From NCBI GenBank assembly GCA_041752315.1, contig JBGSHJ010000043.1, forward strand, positions 1 through 64,000: DNA of 64,000 nucleotides, read 5' to 3'. This document shows, piece after piece, positions 7,996 to 17,283 of this stretch; position 1 is the stretch's first letter, and every line of letters begins with the position of its first letter. The stretch is from SYFY01 sp041752315 (lineage in GTDB: Bacteria > Pseudomonadota > Gammaproteobacteria > Pseudomonadales > Azotimanducaceae). A model generated the notes under the pieces. It was not told the DNA's origin. It saw nothing but the letters and a program-made list of their open reading frames with translations, and did not search any database. Made by a program: the position numbers and the translations under genes.

Positions 7996-9375
7996 ATGCA
8001 CATCGAGTTTTTTGGCGCAGCAACGGAAGTGACCGGTTCCTGCCATATCCTCAGGGTGGGTCAACAGGTCATTCTCCTGGATTGTGGATTGATTCAGGGC
8101 AGCCGTTCCCAGGAAGCACGCAACGCCGAACCCTTTCCCTTCGTGGCACGGGACATTGACGCCGTGGTGCTCAGCCACGCTCACATCGATCATTGTGGGC
8201 GGCTGCCGCTGCTGGTACGGCGAGGGTTCCGGGGGCCTATCCATACGCAACAGGCAAGTCAGGCGCTGTCGTCAATATTGTTGCGTGATTCTGCCCATCT
8301 TGCTGCCAGCAAGGCGCGCCACACGCGTCGCGGTGATGACAGTGGAGACGAAGCTCCCCTGTACGACCTGCAGGATGTGGAACGGACGTTGGCGCGGTTT
8401 GTCAGTCATCCTTACCATGGCTGGTTCGATGTCCTGCCAGGCATCAAGGCACGCTTTTCCGACGCAGGCCACATCCTGGGTTCGGCGGTGGTTGAGATCC
8501 TCGCCACCGAAAACGGAACCACGCGTCGCATCGTCTTCAGCGGCGACCTTGGGCAGTACGGGTCACCGATTCTTCGTGATCCCGAGAGCCCGCCTGCTGC
8601 CGATCTCGTGCTGATGGAGTCGACGTACGGCAATCGGCGCCACAAGGATCGTGAACACTCGATCAGGGAACTGGGGGAGTTGATTCGCGACATCGATGCC
8701 AGCAGTGCCAATATCCTGGTGCCCGCTTTTGCGGTCGGCCGCAGCCAGGAACTTCTGTTTCACCTGGGCAATCATGCCTCCGAGTGGAGACTGGATCGCT
8801 GGCACATCTTTCTTGACAGCCCGCTCGCGATCGAGGCCAGCGAGGTCTACTGGAATCATGGCCACCTGTTTGATGAAGAAGCGCTTGGATTGCGCAGGGG
8901 CTTCAAACGCATGCCGCGACCACCGAATGTCCACTTCACCCGGACTGCCGCAGAATCCAGGATCGTCAATCAGATCAAGGGAGGCGCGATCATCATCGCG
9001 GGCAGTGGAACCTGCAGTGGTGGACGGATTCTCCATCACCTTCGCACGGCGCTGCCACACGCCCCGAATCACGTACTCTTCACCGGCTTCCAGCCCCCCG
9101 GGGGGCTCGGTCGCGCACTGATCGATAGGGCCGAGCGTGTACGCATCCATGGCCAGCAGATTGAAGTCAACGCGCAGATACACACCATTGGCGGTCTCTC
9201 TGCACATGGTGACTACGATGATCTCCTTCGCTGGTACCGGGGGATTGGCAATCGGCCGCCGGTTTGTCTTGTGCATGGCGATCTGACGGCCATGCAGGCA
9301 TTACAATTCCGGTTGACGACCGAAGCAGGCGCCAGGGCCACCATCCCGGAACCGGGTTATCGCCTTGAGCTGTAG
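7996..9375 (+). CDS. MBL-fold beta-CASP metallohydrolase (CPSF/Ysh1-like, RNA-processing type)
   Basis: The 459-residue protein has the metallo-beta-lactamase motifs in order: ILLDCG (motif 1), SHAHIDHCGRLP (motif 2, HxHxDH), a mid-protein His in SDAGHILGSA and the motif 4 Asp in VFSGDLGQYG. It then has a beta-CASP domain and RMMBL-like C-terminus (IAGSGTCSGG, HTIGGLSAHGDYDDL). This is the CPSF-100/Ysh1-like nuclease layout, widely present in bacteria. The start at 7996 was chosen because GAGGA lies eight bases upstream; the ATG at 7987 abuts that site. Substrate unknown, probably RNA. Confidence 0.85.
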   Translation: MHIEFFGAATEVTGSCHILRVGQQVILLDCGLIQGSRSQEARNAEPFPFVARDIDAVVLSHAHIDHCGRLPLLVRRGFRGPIHTQQASQALSSILLRDSAHLAASKARHTRRGDDSGDEAPLYDLQDVERTLARFVSHPYHGWFDVLPGIKARFSDAGHILGSAVVEILATENGTTRRIVFSGDLGQYGSPILRDPESPPAADLVLMESTYGNRRHKDREHSIRELGELIRDIDASSANILVPAFAVGRSQELLFHLGNHASEWRLDRWHIFLDSPLAIEASEVYWNHGHLFDEEALGLRRGFKRMPRPPNVHFTRTAAESRIVNQIKGGAIIIAGSGTCSGGRILHHLRTALPHAPNHVLFTGFQPPGGLGRALIDRAERVRIHGQQIEVNAQIHTIGGLSAHGDYDDLLRWYRGIGNRPPVCLVHGDLTAMQALQFRLTTEAGARATIPEPGYRLEL

Positions 9376-9474
9376 GCATTTGCCGGGGCCGGCACTGAAC
9401 CATCTGCAAGTCAGCGCCATCTCGACCCGTTGTTGTTCAAACCGATCATTTTCAAACCAGGAAAGGGAGCACAA

Positions 9475-10281
9475 GTGAGCTACGAAACGATCTCGATCGA
9501 AAAGCAGGGCGCGGTGGACTGGTTGACACTCAACCGACCGGAAAGCCTGAATGCGATCACCACGAAGATGGTGACCGAACTGCGGGACTACTTCGGCAGC
9601 CTCTACGAAAACGAGTCCGTGCGCATTGTTGTCATGCGAGGCGCTGGCCGTGCGTTCTGCGCCGGGCTCGACATCAAGGAAGGCAGTGCACGCAAGAACG
9701 AGGGAGACTATGTCCCGTTTGGTGGCGGGATGGGGTTCCAGGGTTACCTCGCCGAGGTGTATATCCGCATGCGTCGCTGCCCGCAGCCCATCGTGTCGCT
9801 CATTCATGGACCAGCCTGCGGCGGTGGATTTTCCTTCGTGCTGGCATCGGATATCCGGATTGCCGGCGAGAGTGCACGCATGAATGCTGCATTCATCAGG
9901 ATTGGCCTGTCGGCCTGTGACATGGGGTCGAGTTACTTTCTGCCGCGTCTGGTGGGAACATCGATCGCCTCGGAACTGATGCTCACTGGCAAGTTCATCC
10001 ACGCACCCCGTGCGCTGGCTTGTGGTCTGGTGTCGGAGGTGGTTCCGGATGCCGAACTCGTGAATGCAGCCAAACCCTATATTGCCGACATGCTGCGGAC
10101 GTCTCCCATGGGGCTTCGGCTGACCAAGGAAGGGCTCAGCATGGCGATCGATGCGGGTGGTCTCGAAGCGGCCATGGCGATAGAAAATCGCAATCAGCTC
10201 ATGTGTTCACGCACCAACGATGCAAAGGAGGGGATGCGCGCCTTCCTGGAAAAGCGCGAGCCTGTGTATACCGGCAGCTGA
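9475..10281 (+). CDS. Enoyl-CoA hydratase/isomerase (crotonase) family protein
   Basis: The 268-residue product has both oxyanion-hole segments of the crotonase fold: GRAFCAGLDIKEG and HGPACGGGFSFVLASDIRIA. The first catalytic acid position is not a clear Glu; the region reads IRIGLSACDMGSSYFLPRLVG, where Asp may serve. That variant is common among uncharacterised EchA-like proteins. The GTG start at 9475 was chosen over an upstream TTG because GGAAAGGGA sits just before it and the family N-terminus fits. It converges three bases from the CoA-transferase gene. Substrate not predictable. Confidence 0.85.
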   Translation: MSYETISIEKQGAVDWLTLNRPESLNAITTKMVTELRDYFGSLYENESVRIVVMRGAGRAFCAGLDIKEGSARKNEGDYVPFGGGMGFQGYLAEVYIRMRRCPQPIVSLIHGPACGGGFSFVLASDIRIAGESARMNAAFIRIGLSACDMGSSYFLPRLVGTSIASELMLTGKFIHAPRALACGLVSEVVPDAELVNAAKPYIADMLRTSPMGLRLTKEGLSMAIDAGGLEAAMAIENRNQLMCSRTNDAKEGMRAFLEKREPVYTGS

Positions 10282-10284
10282 TCC

Positions 10285-11457
10285 CTACGGCTCCCTGACG
10301 AGCACGGAGGCAAAATCCGCAATGGTCTTGTCCTCCATGCCGAGCCAGTCCTGCAGCACGTCGATGTTGTGTTGACCCAGGGCTGGCGCTGGCCCACGAA
10401 CCCTTGAGCTGGCCGAGGAGAATCGATAGGGCGATTGCGGAATGCGACGCACCGATCCATCCGGGTAGGTCACCTCGGTCAGCGTGCCCCGGTGGGCAAC
10501 CGTTGGCTGATTCACGACATCCGGCCCCTGCCTGACATCTCCCCAGGCAATGTTCATGCGATCAAGCGCCTCGATGACCGCCTCCCGCGAGGAGCAGGTT
10601 TCGTTCAGAAACGTATTGAGCCAGCTTCGACGTCCCGCTATGCGCGTGGCCAGATCCCCAGCCGGATGGGCGCCCTTCGCGCCAAAATGCTTTTCCACGA
10701 GCCGCCACAGGTAACGAAAGTCACCGGCCAGCATCAGTGGACCAGCGGCAGTCTGCCAGACTTCGTTGGGCTGAGGCTGACTGCCACTTTCACCCGGTTC
10801 AATCTGGTAATGGAGACGATCGTCGGTGACGATGCTGGCATCGATCATCGCAATGTCGATGTGCTGGCCCTGACCGGTTGTATGACGCAAGTGCAGGGCG
10901 GCCAGTATGCCGACCAGACCATGCATCGAGGCGTTGGTGTCGGCCACCGATATGGTCAGATCGACCGGGTAGGAGCGTGCGATGGTGGCCTGCCGTTGCA
11001 GGAATCCGATTTCGGCATGAACCACCGGCGCGTACGCCGCGCGCTCCCGTTCCGGACCGGTCTGGCCAAATCCGGAAATCGACAACATGATGAGGCCAGG
11101 ATTGGACGCTGCCAGGGTTGTGTAGTCGAGGCCAAATCGATCCATCACCCCAGGCCGAAAATTCTCGATGAGAATGTCGGCCTTCGCTGCCAGAGATTTC
11201 AGCAGGCTGACACCAGCGGCCTGTTTGAGATCGATGCTGATGTTCCGCTTGCCGGAGTTCTGTTGAGCGTAGTAGCCGGACACGTTCCCGATCACCGAAC
11301 CCCACAGTCGCGTGACATCACCTTCCGGAGGTTCCACCTTGACCACGTCGGCACCCAGGTCACAGAGCATGCGACCGGCAAAGGGGCCAGCCAGCACTCG
11401 CGACATGTCGAGCACTTTCAATCCGGCGAGCGGTGATGGCAGGGTGGCCTGGTTCAT
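10285..11457 (-). CDS. CaiB/BaiF family III CoA-transferase
   Basis: The 390-residue protein opens with the class III CoA-transferase signature (LKVLDMSRVLAGPFAGRML, then CDLGADVVKVEPPEGD) and continues with NSGKRNISIDLK and the D-containing VDLTISVADTNASMHG segment. These enzymes move CoA between carboxylates or carry out CoA-thioester isomerisation. Its ATG overlaps the stop of the DsrE-like gene (ATGA), and that gene in turn overlaps the GMC oxidoreductase, so the three are translationally coupled. The context suggests activation of an acid made from an alcohol or aldehyde. Confidence 0.88.
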   Translation of the reverse strand: MNQATLPSPLAGLKVLDMSRVLAGPFAGRMLCDLGADVVKVEPPEGDVTRLWGSVIGNVSGYYAQQNSGKRNISIDLKQAAGVSLLKSLAAKADILIENFRPGVMDRFGLDYTTLAASNPGLIMLSISGFGQTGPERERAAYAPVVHAEIGFLQRQATIARSYPVDLTISVADTNASMHGLVGILAALHLRHTTGQGQHIDIAMIDASIVTDDRLHYQIEPGESGSQPQPNEVWQTAAGPLMLAGDFRYLWRLVEKHFGAKGAHPAGDLATRIAGRRSWLNTFLNETCSSREAVIEALDRMNIAWGDVRQGPDVVNQPTVAHRGTLTEVTYPDGSVRRIPQSPYRFSSASSRVRGPAPALGQHNIDVLQDWLGMEDKTIADFASVLVREP

Positions 11458-11918
11458 AGTTTTACCCTGGTCGTTTCGAGGTACCCGTTCTTGCGCAGCC
11501 GATCCACCTCTCCGGGTCCAAAGGGGACCGTGTCGATGAATGGTGGAATGTCACTGGCCTGGATGTCATTGAGGCGCATCCAGGTCGCACACATTTTTAC
11601 ATCGATGATGCCGTACGCATCGAGCAAAGCAGCCTGGTCCACACGTTTTCGGTTGGCTGCATAGTTCTCCCGGACAAAGACGTTGGCATGATCACCGTGC
11701 AACATGACGACCAGTGGCGTATCCGGCACCTTGCGCTCGCTATCGCTGGCCAGATCACTCAGCAGCGTATCAAGATCCTTCAAGGTGGTTGGTGCGGTAT
11801 CGAAGTAGTAGCGAAACGTGGCGTCGGCGGCCATCGCCAGAGTGGTGGGGAGCAACAGACTGACCAACACCAACCCCAGCACCTGCATCGGGAACGACTT
11901 CATCCGGATCCCCTTCAT
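11454..11918 (-). CDS. Secreted DsrE-like protein
   Basis: The 154-residue product has a signal peptide (MQVLGLVLVSLLLPTTLAMA) and a mature domain with the DsrE/F-like pattern: VVMLHGDHANVF near the start and a single conserved-position Cys in DVKMCATWMRLNDI. Proteins of this fold carry or sense sulfur, or have unknown roles. The start at 11918 was chosen because GGAGGA lies just upstream and the ATG overlaps the GMC stop by four bases. A secreted DsrE protein between an oxidoreductase and a CoA-transferase is unusual; its job here is not evident. Confidence 0.7.
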   Translation of the reverse strand: MKGIRMKSFPMQVLGLVLVSLLLPTTLAMAADATFRYYFDTAPTTLKDLDTLLSDLASDSERKVPDTPLVVMLHGDHANVFVRENYAANRKRVDQAALLDAYGIIDVKMCATWMRLNDIQASDIPPFIDTVPFGPGEVDRLRKNGYLETTRVKL

Positions 11919-13522
11919 CGACTGTCCTCCAGCACAAACTGACTGCCTTTTTCCGCGATCATCACGGTTGGCGCGTTGGTGTTTCCCGACGTGATGGTCG
12001 GCATCACGGACGCGTCGATCACCCACATCCCCTGGATGCCATGCACGGCCAGTCGATCGTTGACGACTGCCAGCGGGTCCTTGCCCATCTTGCAGGTGCC
12101 GACAGGATGAAAGATGGTCGTCCCCAGTTCTCTGGCGGCCTGCAGCAACTCCGCGTCGGTCGCGACCTGTTTCCCGGGCTTGAATTCTTCGGGAGCAAAC
12201 GCAGCCATCGCCCGGCTGTCCATGATCTGCCTCGTGAACCGCAAACCGGCGACGGCAACCGCCTGATCTGTTTCAGCCGAAAGGTAGTTGACACTGATGG
12301 CTGGTGCGGCATGTGGATCTGCACTGCGCGAACGGACATGCCCACGACTGTCGGGACGCAAGTTGCACACCGATGGAGTGATGGCGTCAAAAGGATGCAA
12401 CGGCGTGCCAAATCGTTCAAGCGACAGCGGCTGCACGTGCCATTCGATATTGGCGGAGCGTTGATCCGGAGACGAACAGGCGAAAGCACCGAGTTGGGAA
12501 GGTGGCATGGTGAGCGGACCGGTCTTGAAGAGCGCATATTCGATCGCCATGGCCGCCTTGCCAAACAGGGAGCCTGCGCGTGAATTCATGGTCCGCGTGT
12601 TGTGCACCTTGTAGATGGTTCTCACTTGCAGATGATCCTGCAGATTTTCGCCCACGCCTCTGAGCGGATGCTGAACGGGAATACCGATGGACTGCAGCAG
12701 CCCGGGCTCACCGATTCCGGAGCGTTGCAGGATGTGCGGAGAACCGATGGCTCCGGCAGCAAGGATGATTCCCTTGCGGGCAGTGACCGACTGACGACCC
12801 GTTCGAGGGGAGTGGAGGCTCAGGCTGCGGGCTCTCGGTTTGCCGGCATCCAGTTCGAGATCAACCCTTTCCACCGTGGTGTTGATGCGTATGTCCAGAT
12901 TCGGACGGTGCTGGATCGGACGCAGGTACGCCCTGGTGGCGCTCCAGCGCACACCACGTCGCTGATTCATCTGAAAGTAGGCGCTGCCAAAATTGTCGCC
13001 CCGGTTGAACTCATCGATCTTGGGGATGCCACATTCGGCTGCGGCGTCCCGCCAGGCATCAAGGATTGGCCAGTTGACCCGTCGCTCCTCGACCCGGAGT
13101 TCACCCCCCGTGCCATGAAATTCGTCGGCACCGTGCTGGTAGTCTTCACTCGCCTTGAACACCGGCAGCACGTCGCGCCAGCCCCACCCACGATTGCCGA
13201 GCGACGCCCAATGATCGTAGTCACTGGCCTGACCACGCATGTAGATCATGGCGTTGATCGACGAACTGCCGCCCAGCACCTTGCCACGTGCGTAGCCGAT
13301 GGATCGACCGGCCAGTCCAGGGTCCGGCTCCGTCGTGAAACACCAGTCGGTCCGTGGATTGCCGATGGTGTACAGGTAGCCGACGGGAATGTTGATCCAG
13401 AAGTAGTTGTCGCGCCCACCCGCTTCGATGAGCAGAACCCGGTGATCGGGGTTGGCCGACAGGCGGTTTGCCAGGACACAACCCGCTGTTCCGGCACCGA
13501 CGATGATAAAGTCGTATTCCAT
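11915..13522 (-). CDS. GMC family FAD oxidoreductase (choline/alcohol dehydrogenase-like)
   Basis: The 535-residue protein shows the FAD-binding GxGxxG (VGAGTAGCVLANRLS, residues 8-22), the first GMC signature (ARGKVLGGSSSINAMIYMRG) and the active-site region (GTTIFHPVGTCKMG with the catalytic His, then SGNTNAPTVMIAEK with the second catalytic Asn). Members oxidise alcohols to aldehydes, often long-chain or terpenoid, donating electrons to quinone or oxygen. Start at the ATG directly before the FAD motif; 49 bases separate it from the divergent flavoprotein gene. First gene of a coupled GMC-DsrE-CaiB operon. Confidence 0.9.
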   Translation of the reverse strand: MEYDFIIVGAGTAGCVLANRLSANPDHRVLLIEAGGRDNYFWINIPVGYLYTIGNPRTDWCFTTEPDPGLAGRSIGYARGKVLGGSSSINAMIYMRGQASDYDHWASLGNRGWGWRDVLPVFKASEDYQHGADEFHGTGGELRVEERRVNWPILDAWRDAAAECGIPKIDEFNRGDNFGSAYFQMNQRRGVRWSATRAYLRPIQHRPNLDIRINTTVERVDLELDAGKPRARSLSLHSPRTGRQSVTARKGIILAAGAIGSPHILQRSGIGEPGLLQSIGIPVQHPLRGVGENLQDHLQVRTIYKVHNTRTMNSRAGSLFGKAAMAIEYALFKTGPLTMPPSQLGAFACSSPDQRSANIEWHVQPLSLERFGTPLHPFDAITPSVCNLRPDSRGHVRSRSADPHAAPAISVNYLSAETDQAVAVAGLRFTRQIMDSRAMAAFAPEEFKPGKQVATDAELLQAARELGTTIFHPVGTCKMGKDPLAVVNDRLAVHGIQGMWVIDASVMPTITSGNTNAPTVMIAEKGSQFVLEDSR

Positions 13523-13571
13523 GGCGCGAGCATACCATCGCCGCTGCAATCTGATCCCGGGAGGCGTTGTC

Positions 13572-14729
13572 TTGAACATTCCATCAGCCTTGAGTCGGGC
13601 CGAGGCGTTGATGCCACTGGTGCGCCAACATGCGGACGCATCGGAAGCGATGCGGCATCTGCACCCCGAGGTCGGTCAGGCACTCGCAGCGTCCGGTCTG
13701 TACCGGCTGGGAATGCCGGCCGATGCGGGCGGGGAAGCAGCCGACCCGATGTCCCAGATTTGCGCGATCGAAAAAATCAGCGAGGCCGATGGCAGTGCGG
13801 GCTGGAACCTGATGATCGGGATCGAGTCATTTGGCCTGATCGCGCCGGGGTTCCGTCATTGCCGGGAGTTGATTGCCGACCCGAAGGTGGTGCTGTGTGG
13901 ATCAACGGCGGCGGTCGGGACGGCCAGGGAAGAGGGTGATGGTTACCGGGTGAGCGGGGTCTGGCAGTTTGTGAGTGGTTGCCACAACGCCAGTCTGTTT
14001 GCAGCCACGGTGGCCATGCCCAATGGTCGAGGCAACCGTTATGCCGTGCTGACCGAAGGCCAGTATGAAATTCTTGATACGTGGAACGTCAGTGGCATGC
14101 GGGGTTCCGGTTCGCACGACGTTCGTGTGGAGGACGTGCTGGTCCCTCGCTCACGGATCGTTGCCCCGATTGGTGGCGTCAAGTCCGGGGAGCCGCTGCT
14201 CCGTTTTCCCGTGGGTGCCCGGCTCGCCTACAACAAGGTGGCGGTGAGTCTGGGGATTGCGAGGGCGGCGCTTGACCAGTTTGCCGCGCTGGCAGCCGGC
14301 AAACTGCCGCGATTTTCCAGTGGTCGTCTGCGTGAACGTGTACACGCCCAGATTGCCGCGGCCGAAGCCGAGGTGCGTGTGGTGCGCAGTCGCGCCGCAC
14401 TGTTCAGCGTGGTCGAAGCGATGTGGGATGCGGTGCTTCTGGAGAAGGAGATCAGTACGCGCGAAGCGGGGATATTGCAGATCGTCTGTTCCGATGCCGT
14501 GAGGGCCTGTGCAGAAGCGGTCGATCTGGTGGCCGAAGCGGCAGGAACCAGCGCCAACCAGATAGGCAATCCGCTGGAACGTGCATCGCGAGACGTCCGC
14601 GTGGTTCGCCAGCATACGACGGTCGCGCAGCATCACATAGCGGATGGGGGCCGGGCGCTGCTTGGCTTGCCGACCACGGGGCTGATGCTGGCGGGACTTG
14701 CGCCAAAAAAACAGACCGAAGGAGCCTAG
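13572..14729 (+). CDS. Acyl-CoA dehydrogenase-fold flavoprotein (HpaH/DszC-like hydroxylase type)
   Basis: The 385-residue protein has the acyl-CoA dehydrogenase fold (GLYRLGMPADAGGEAADP, then EADGSAGWNLMIG, GVWQFVSGCHNA, RGSGSHDVRVEDVLVP). It lacks the usual catalytic Glu context and resembles the flavin-dependent monooxygenase branch (DszC or 3-hydroxyphenylacetate hydroxylase type). The TTG start at 13572 is preceded by GGGAGG seven bases upstream. It is followed two bases later by the ChbG-like gene and then the LldD-like gene, so the three form an operon. Confidence 0.75.
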   Translation: MNIPSALSRAEALMPLVRQHADASEAMRHLHPEVGQALAASGLYRLGMPADAGGEAADPMSQICAIEKISEADGSAGWNLMIGIESFGLIAPGFRHCRELIADPKVVLCGSTAAVGTAREEGDGYRVSGVWQFVSGCHNASLFAATVAMPNGRGNRYAVLTEGQYEILDTWNVSGMRGSGSHDVRVEDVLVPRSRIVAPIGGVKSGEPLLRFPVGARLAYNKVAVSLGIARAALDQFAALAAGKLPRFSSGRLRERVHAQIAAAEAEVRVVRSRAALFSVVEAMWDAVLLEKEISTREAGILQIVCSDAVRACAEAVDLVAEAAGTSANQIGNPLERASRDVRVVRQHTTVAQHHIADGGRALLGLPTTGLMLAGLAPKKQTEGA

Positions 14730-14731
14730 TC

Positions 14732-15751
14732 ATGCAACACCGAACGCGGATTGTGTCAGCGCTCTTGTTGTGCATGATGGTCGGGACATCGGTGGCCGCC
14801 ACGTTTGCGGAGCGTCTTGGCTATCCGCCCGGTGCGCGTGTGGTGATCCTGCATGTGGACGATGCTGGCATGTCACACCAGTCGAATATCGGTGCCATGC
14901 GGTCCGTCACCGAAGGGGTCGCCAATTCGATGAGCGTGATGATGCCCTGCCCATGGGTGCCGGAACTCAGTCGGATGTTGTCGAAGTATCCGGACCTGGA
15001 CGTCGGTCTGCATCTCACCCTGACCTCGGAGTGGTCGGGCTATCGCTGGGGGCCGCTGGCCTCCCGTGACAAGGTGCCCGGCCTGATCGACCAGGAAGGT
15101 GCGCTCTGGCCCTCGGTCGAGGAGGTCGCCCAGCGTGCGACTCCTGACGAAGTCGAGCTCGAGATTCGCGCGCAGATCGCCCGATCACGTGGGCTGGGCA
15201 TCGAGCCCACACACCTGGATTCACACATGGGCACCCTGTTTGCACGGGATGATTACCTTGAGCGATACATCAAGGTGGGTGCGGAAGCGCGAATCCCCGT
15301 GATGTTTCCCGGTGGACATGTGTCTTCACTGCGCGCGCAACTCGGCACGGACGTTGGTGAGGTCGAGGCAGCGGCCAGGGTTGGCAAGGCCCAGGCGATG
15401 GCTGAAACCGTCTGGTCGCTGGGGTTGCCGGTGCTTGATGACCTGCACAACGTCAGCTACGGCTGGACGGCAGCGGAACATGCAGGCTGGAGCGATCAGC
15501 AGCTCGCCGACTACAAGGTGGCCCGCTACATCGACGCGCTGCGCCAGCTGCAACCCGGGGTGACCATGATCATCATGCACAACACCGATGCCGATCCGAA
15601 TTTCACCCACATCAGCGACTCTGGACCGACACGACGGGGTGACATGCTGGCCATGCTTGATCCGCGGCTCCGTCAAGCGATCGTTGCGGAAAAACTGGTT
15701 CTCACCACCTGGCGCGAACTCGGCCAACGCAGGCAGGCGATTCGTGAGTGA
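14732..15751 (+). CDS. ChbG/HpnK (YdjC-like) family deacetylase with signal peptide
   Basis: The 339-residue protein has an N-terminal signal peptide (ALLLCMMVGTSVAA) and the YdjC metal-binding motifs: VILHVDDAGMSHQSN (Asp-Asp) and PTHLDSHMG (two His). The family removes acetyl groups from carbohydrates such as chitooligosaccharides or from hopanoid intermediates. Export to the periplasm is less common for ChbG and suggests an extracytoplasmic glycan or glycolipid substrate. AAGGAG precedes the ATG. It overlaps the next gene by eight bases. Confidence 0.82.
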   Translation: MQHRTRIVSALLLCMMVGTSVAATFAERLGYPPGARVVILHVDDAGMSHQSNIGAMRSVTEGVANSMSVMMPCPWVPELSRMLSKYPDLDVGLHLTLTSEWSGYRWGPLASRDKVPGLIDQEGALWPSVEEVAQRATPDEVELEIRAQIARSRGLGIEPTHLDSHMGTLFARDDYLERYIKVGAEARIPVMFPGGHVSSLRAQLGTDVGEVEAAARVGKAQAMAETVWSLGLPVLDDLHNVSYGWTAAEHAGWSDQQLADYKVARYIDALRQLQPGVTMIIMHNTDADPNFTHISDSGPTRRGDMLAMLDPRLRQAIVAEKLVLTTWRELGQRRQAIRE

Positions 15752-16901
15752 TCTTTCGCAGGTGACCTGCATCGAAGAACTGCGGCGGATGCATCGAAGG
15801 CGTGTGCCGAGAATGTTCTGGGACTATGCCGAATCCGGCTCATGGACCGAATCCACCTTTCGCGCCAACGAAAATGATCTGGCACGGATCCTGTTTCGTC
15901 AGCGGGTGGCTGTGGATATCTCCAGGCGGTCGCTGGCCTCGAACATGGCCGGTCAGGCAGTCACCATGCCGGTCGCGCTGGCACCGACCGGACTCACCGG
16001 CATGCAGCACGCCGATGGCGAGATCCATGCCGCACGGGCCGCCGAAAAATTTGGCGTGCCATTCACGTTGTCGACGATGAGTATCTGCTCGATCGAAGCC
16101 GTCGCTGCGGCGGTCACCGGACCGTTCTGGTTTCAGCTCTATGTGATGAAGGATCGTGATTACATCAGCAGGCTGATCCAGCGGGCCAGGTCGGCGGGCT
16201 GCAGTGCACTCATGCTGACGCTGGACCTGTCGATCATGGGTCAACGCCACAAGGACATTCGCAACGGACTGTCGACGCCGCCTCGAATGACCCTGCGAAA
16301 CCTGGTGGAGATGGCGTTGAAGCCGGGCTGGTCGTTGCCCATGCTGTTCACGGGTAACCGCACGTTTGGCAATGTGGTCGGGCATGTCGAAGGGGTCGAA
16401 AAACTGCGGACACTGGGTGCCTGGTCCAGCGAACAGCTCGATCCTTCGCTCGACTGGGATGATGTGCGCTGGGTACGTGATCAATGGCCGGGGCGATTCA
16501 TCCTCAAGGGCATCATGGACCCGACTGACGCGGAACTGGCCTGTTCCATCGGAGCGGATGCGATGGTGGTGTCCAACCATGGAGGCCGCCAGCTTGATGG
16601 CGCACCTTCAACCATCGCAGTGCTGCCGAAGATTGTCGAAGCCGTCAAGGGACGCATGGAAGTCTGGATGGATGGGGGCATCCGCAACGGCCAGGACGTT
16701 GTGAGGGCGTTGGCACTCGGCGCCAATGGCACGCTGATCGGCCGTGCATTTCTTTATGGGCTGGGAGCAGGGGGCGAGGCCGGAGTCACCCGTGCGCTGC
16801 AGATCATCCAGCGTGAACTGGACCTGACGATGGCGTTCTGTGGTGTGACCAATGTGAAGGATCTCGACCGGCAGGTCCTCTGGACACCACCGGTCGGCTG
16901 A
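15744..16901 (+). CDS. FMN-dependent alpha-hydroxy-acid dehydrogenase (L-lactate dehydrogenase-like)
   Basis: The 385-residue protein has the full FMN-dependent alpha-hydroxy-acid dehydrogenase pattern: MPVALAPTGLTGMQHADGE, WFQLYVMKDRDY, the active-site block SNHGGRQLDGAPS (catalytic His, substrate Arg) and MDGGIRNGQDVVRALALGA for FMN phosphate. It oxidises an L-2-hydroxy acid to a 2-oxo acid. The GTG start overlaps the end of the ChbG-like gene by eight bases. Whether the substrate is lactate, glycolate or mandelate cannot be told from sequence alone. Confidence 0.88.
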   Translation: MSDLSQVTCIEELRRMHRRRVPRMFWDYAESGSWTESTFRANENDLARILFRQRVAVDISRRSLASNMAGQAVTMPVALAPTGLTGMQHADGEIHAARAAEKFGVPFTLSTMSICSIEAVAAAVTGPFWFQLYVMKDRDYISRLIQRARSAGCSALMLTLDLSIMGQRHKDIRNGLSTPPRMTLRNLVEMALKPGWSLPMLFTGNRTFGNVVGHVEGVEKLRTLGAWSSEQLDPSLDWDDVRWVRDQWPGRFILKGIMDPTDAELACSIGADAMVVSNHGGRQLDGAPSTIAVLPKIVEAVKGRMEVWMDGGIRNGQDVVRALALGANGTLIGRAFLYGLGAGGEAGVTRALQIIQRELDLTMAFCGVTNVKDLDRQVLWTPPVG

Positions 16902-17283
16902 GTCTGCACTTCGTGTATTGCGCGCCAGCGGAAGGGTACGGGCGGATCCAGGTCCTCACGCACAGCGTTGTTCCATCAATATTGGCCCTCCCGTGAGAGA
17001 AAGACTGTGCAGGATCCCGGCCCCGTCTGTTCACGAATATTTAGAGCTGATTTTTATCCTGCCAATAGTCGTGTTTCCGCAATCTAGTAGTTGAGCACCA
17101 TGGCGCAGGAAACAACAGCCGATACACCTCTAACCGCAGGACCCGCCTCGTCGCAGAACAGCTGCCGGGTCTGCCGAACTCTGCATGCAGTCGATCGATC
17201 CACTTGCCCTGCGCTTTGGACTCATGGTCGAGCTCCCCACGGTACGCAGGGCAGGTCCGTCCCGGTAAAGCCACAAATGCTGT
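16902..17283. other. Gene-free convergent spacer
   Basis: This 382-base stretch separates the converging LldD-like and VanZ-like genes. Short open frames on both strands give low-complexity, Arg/Ser-rich translations with no recognisable motif, and none has a good ribosome-binding site. No strong terminator hairpin followed by a T-run was found. Nothing can be supported here. Confidence 0.5.

Noticed and set aside
12602..13571. Long plus-strand frame running into the flavoprotein gene
   Set aside because: It is the reverse strand of the GMC oxidoreductase, whose motifs are complete. The frame reflects GC-rich codon bias.
17041..17274. 77-codon minus-strand frame in the 16.9-17.3 kb spacer
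   Set aside because: No recognisable motif or ribosome-binding site, and it contains an Arg/Cys-rich composition typical of non-coding GC-rich DNA.
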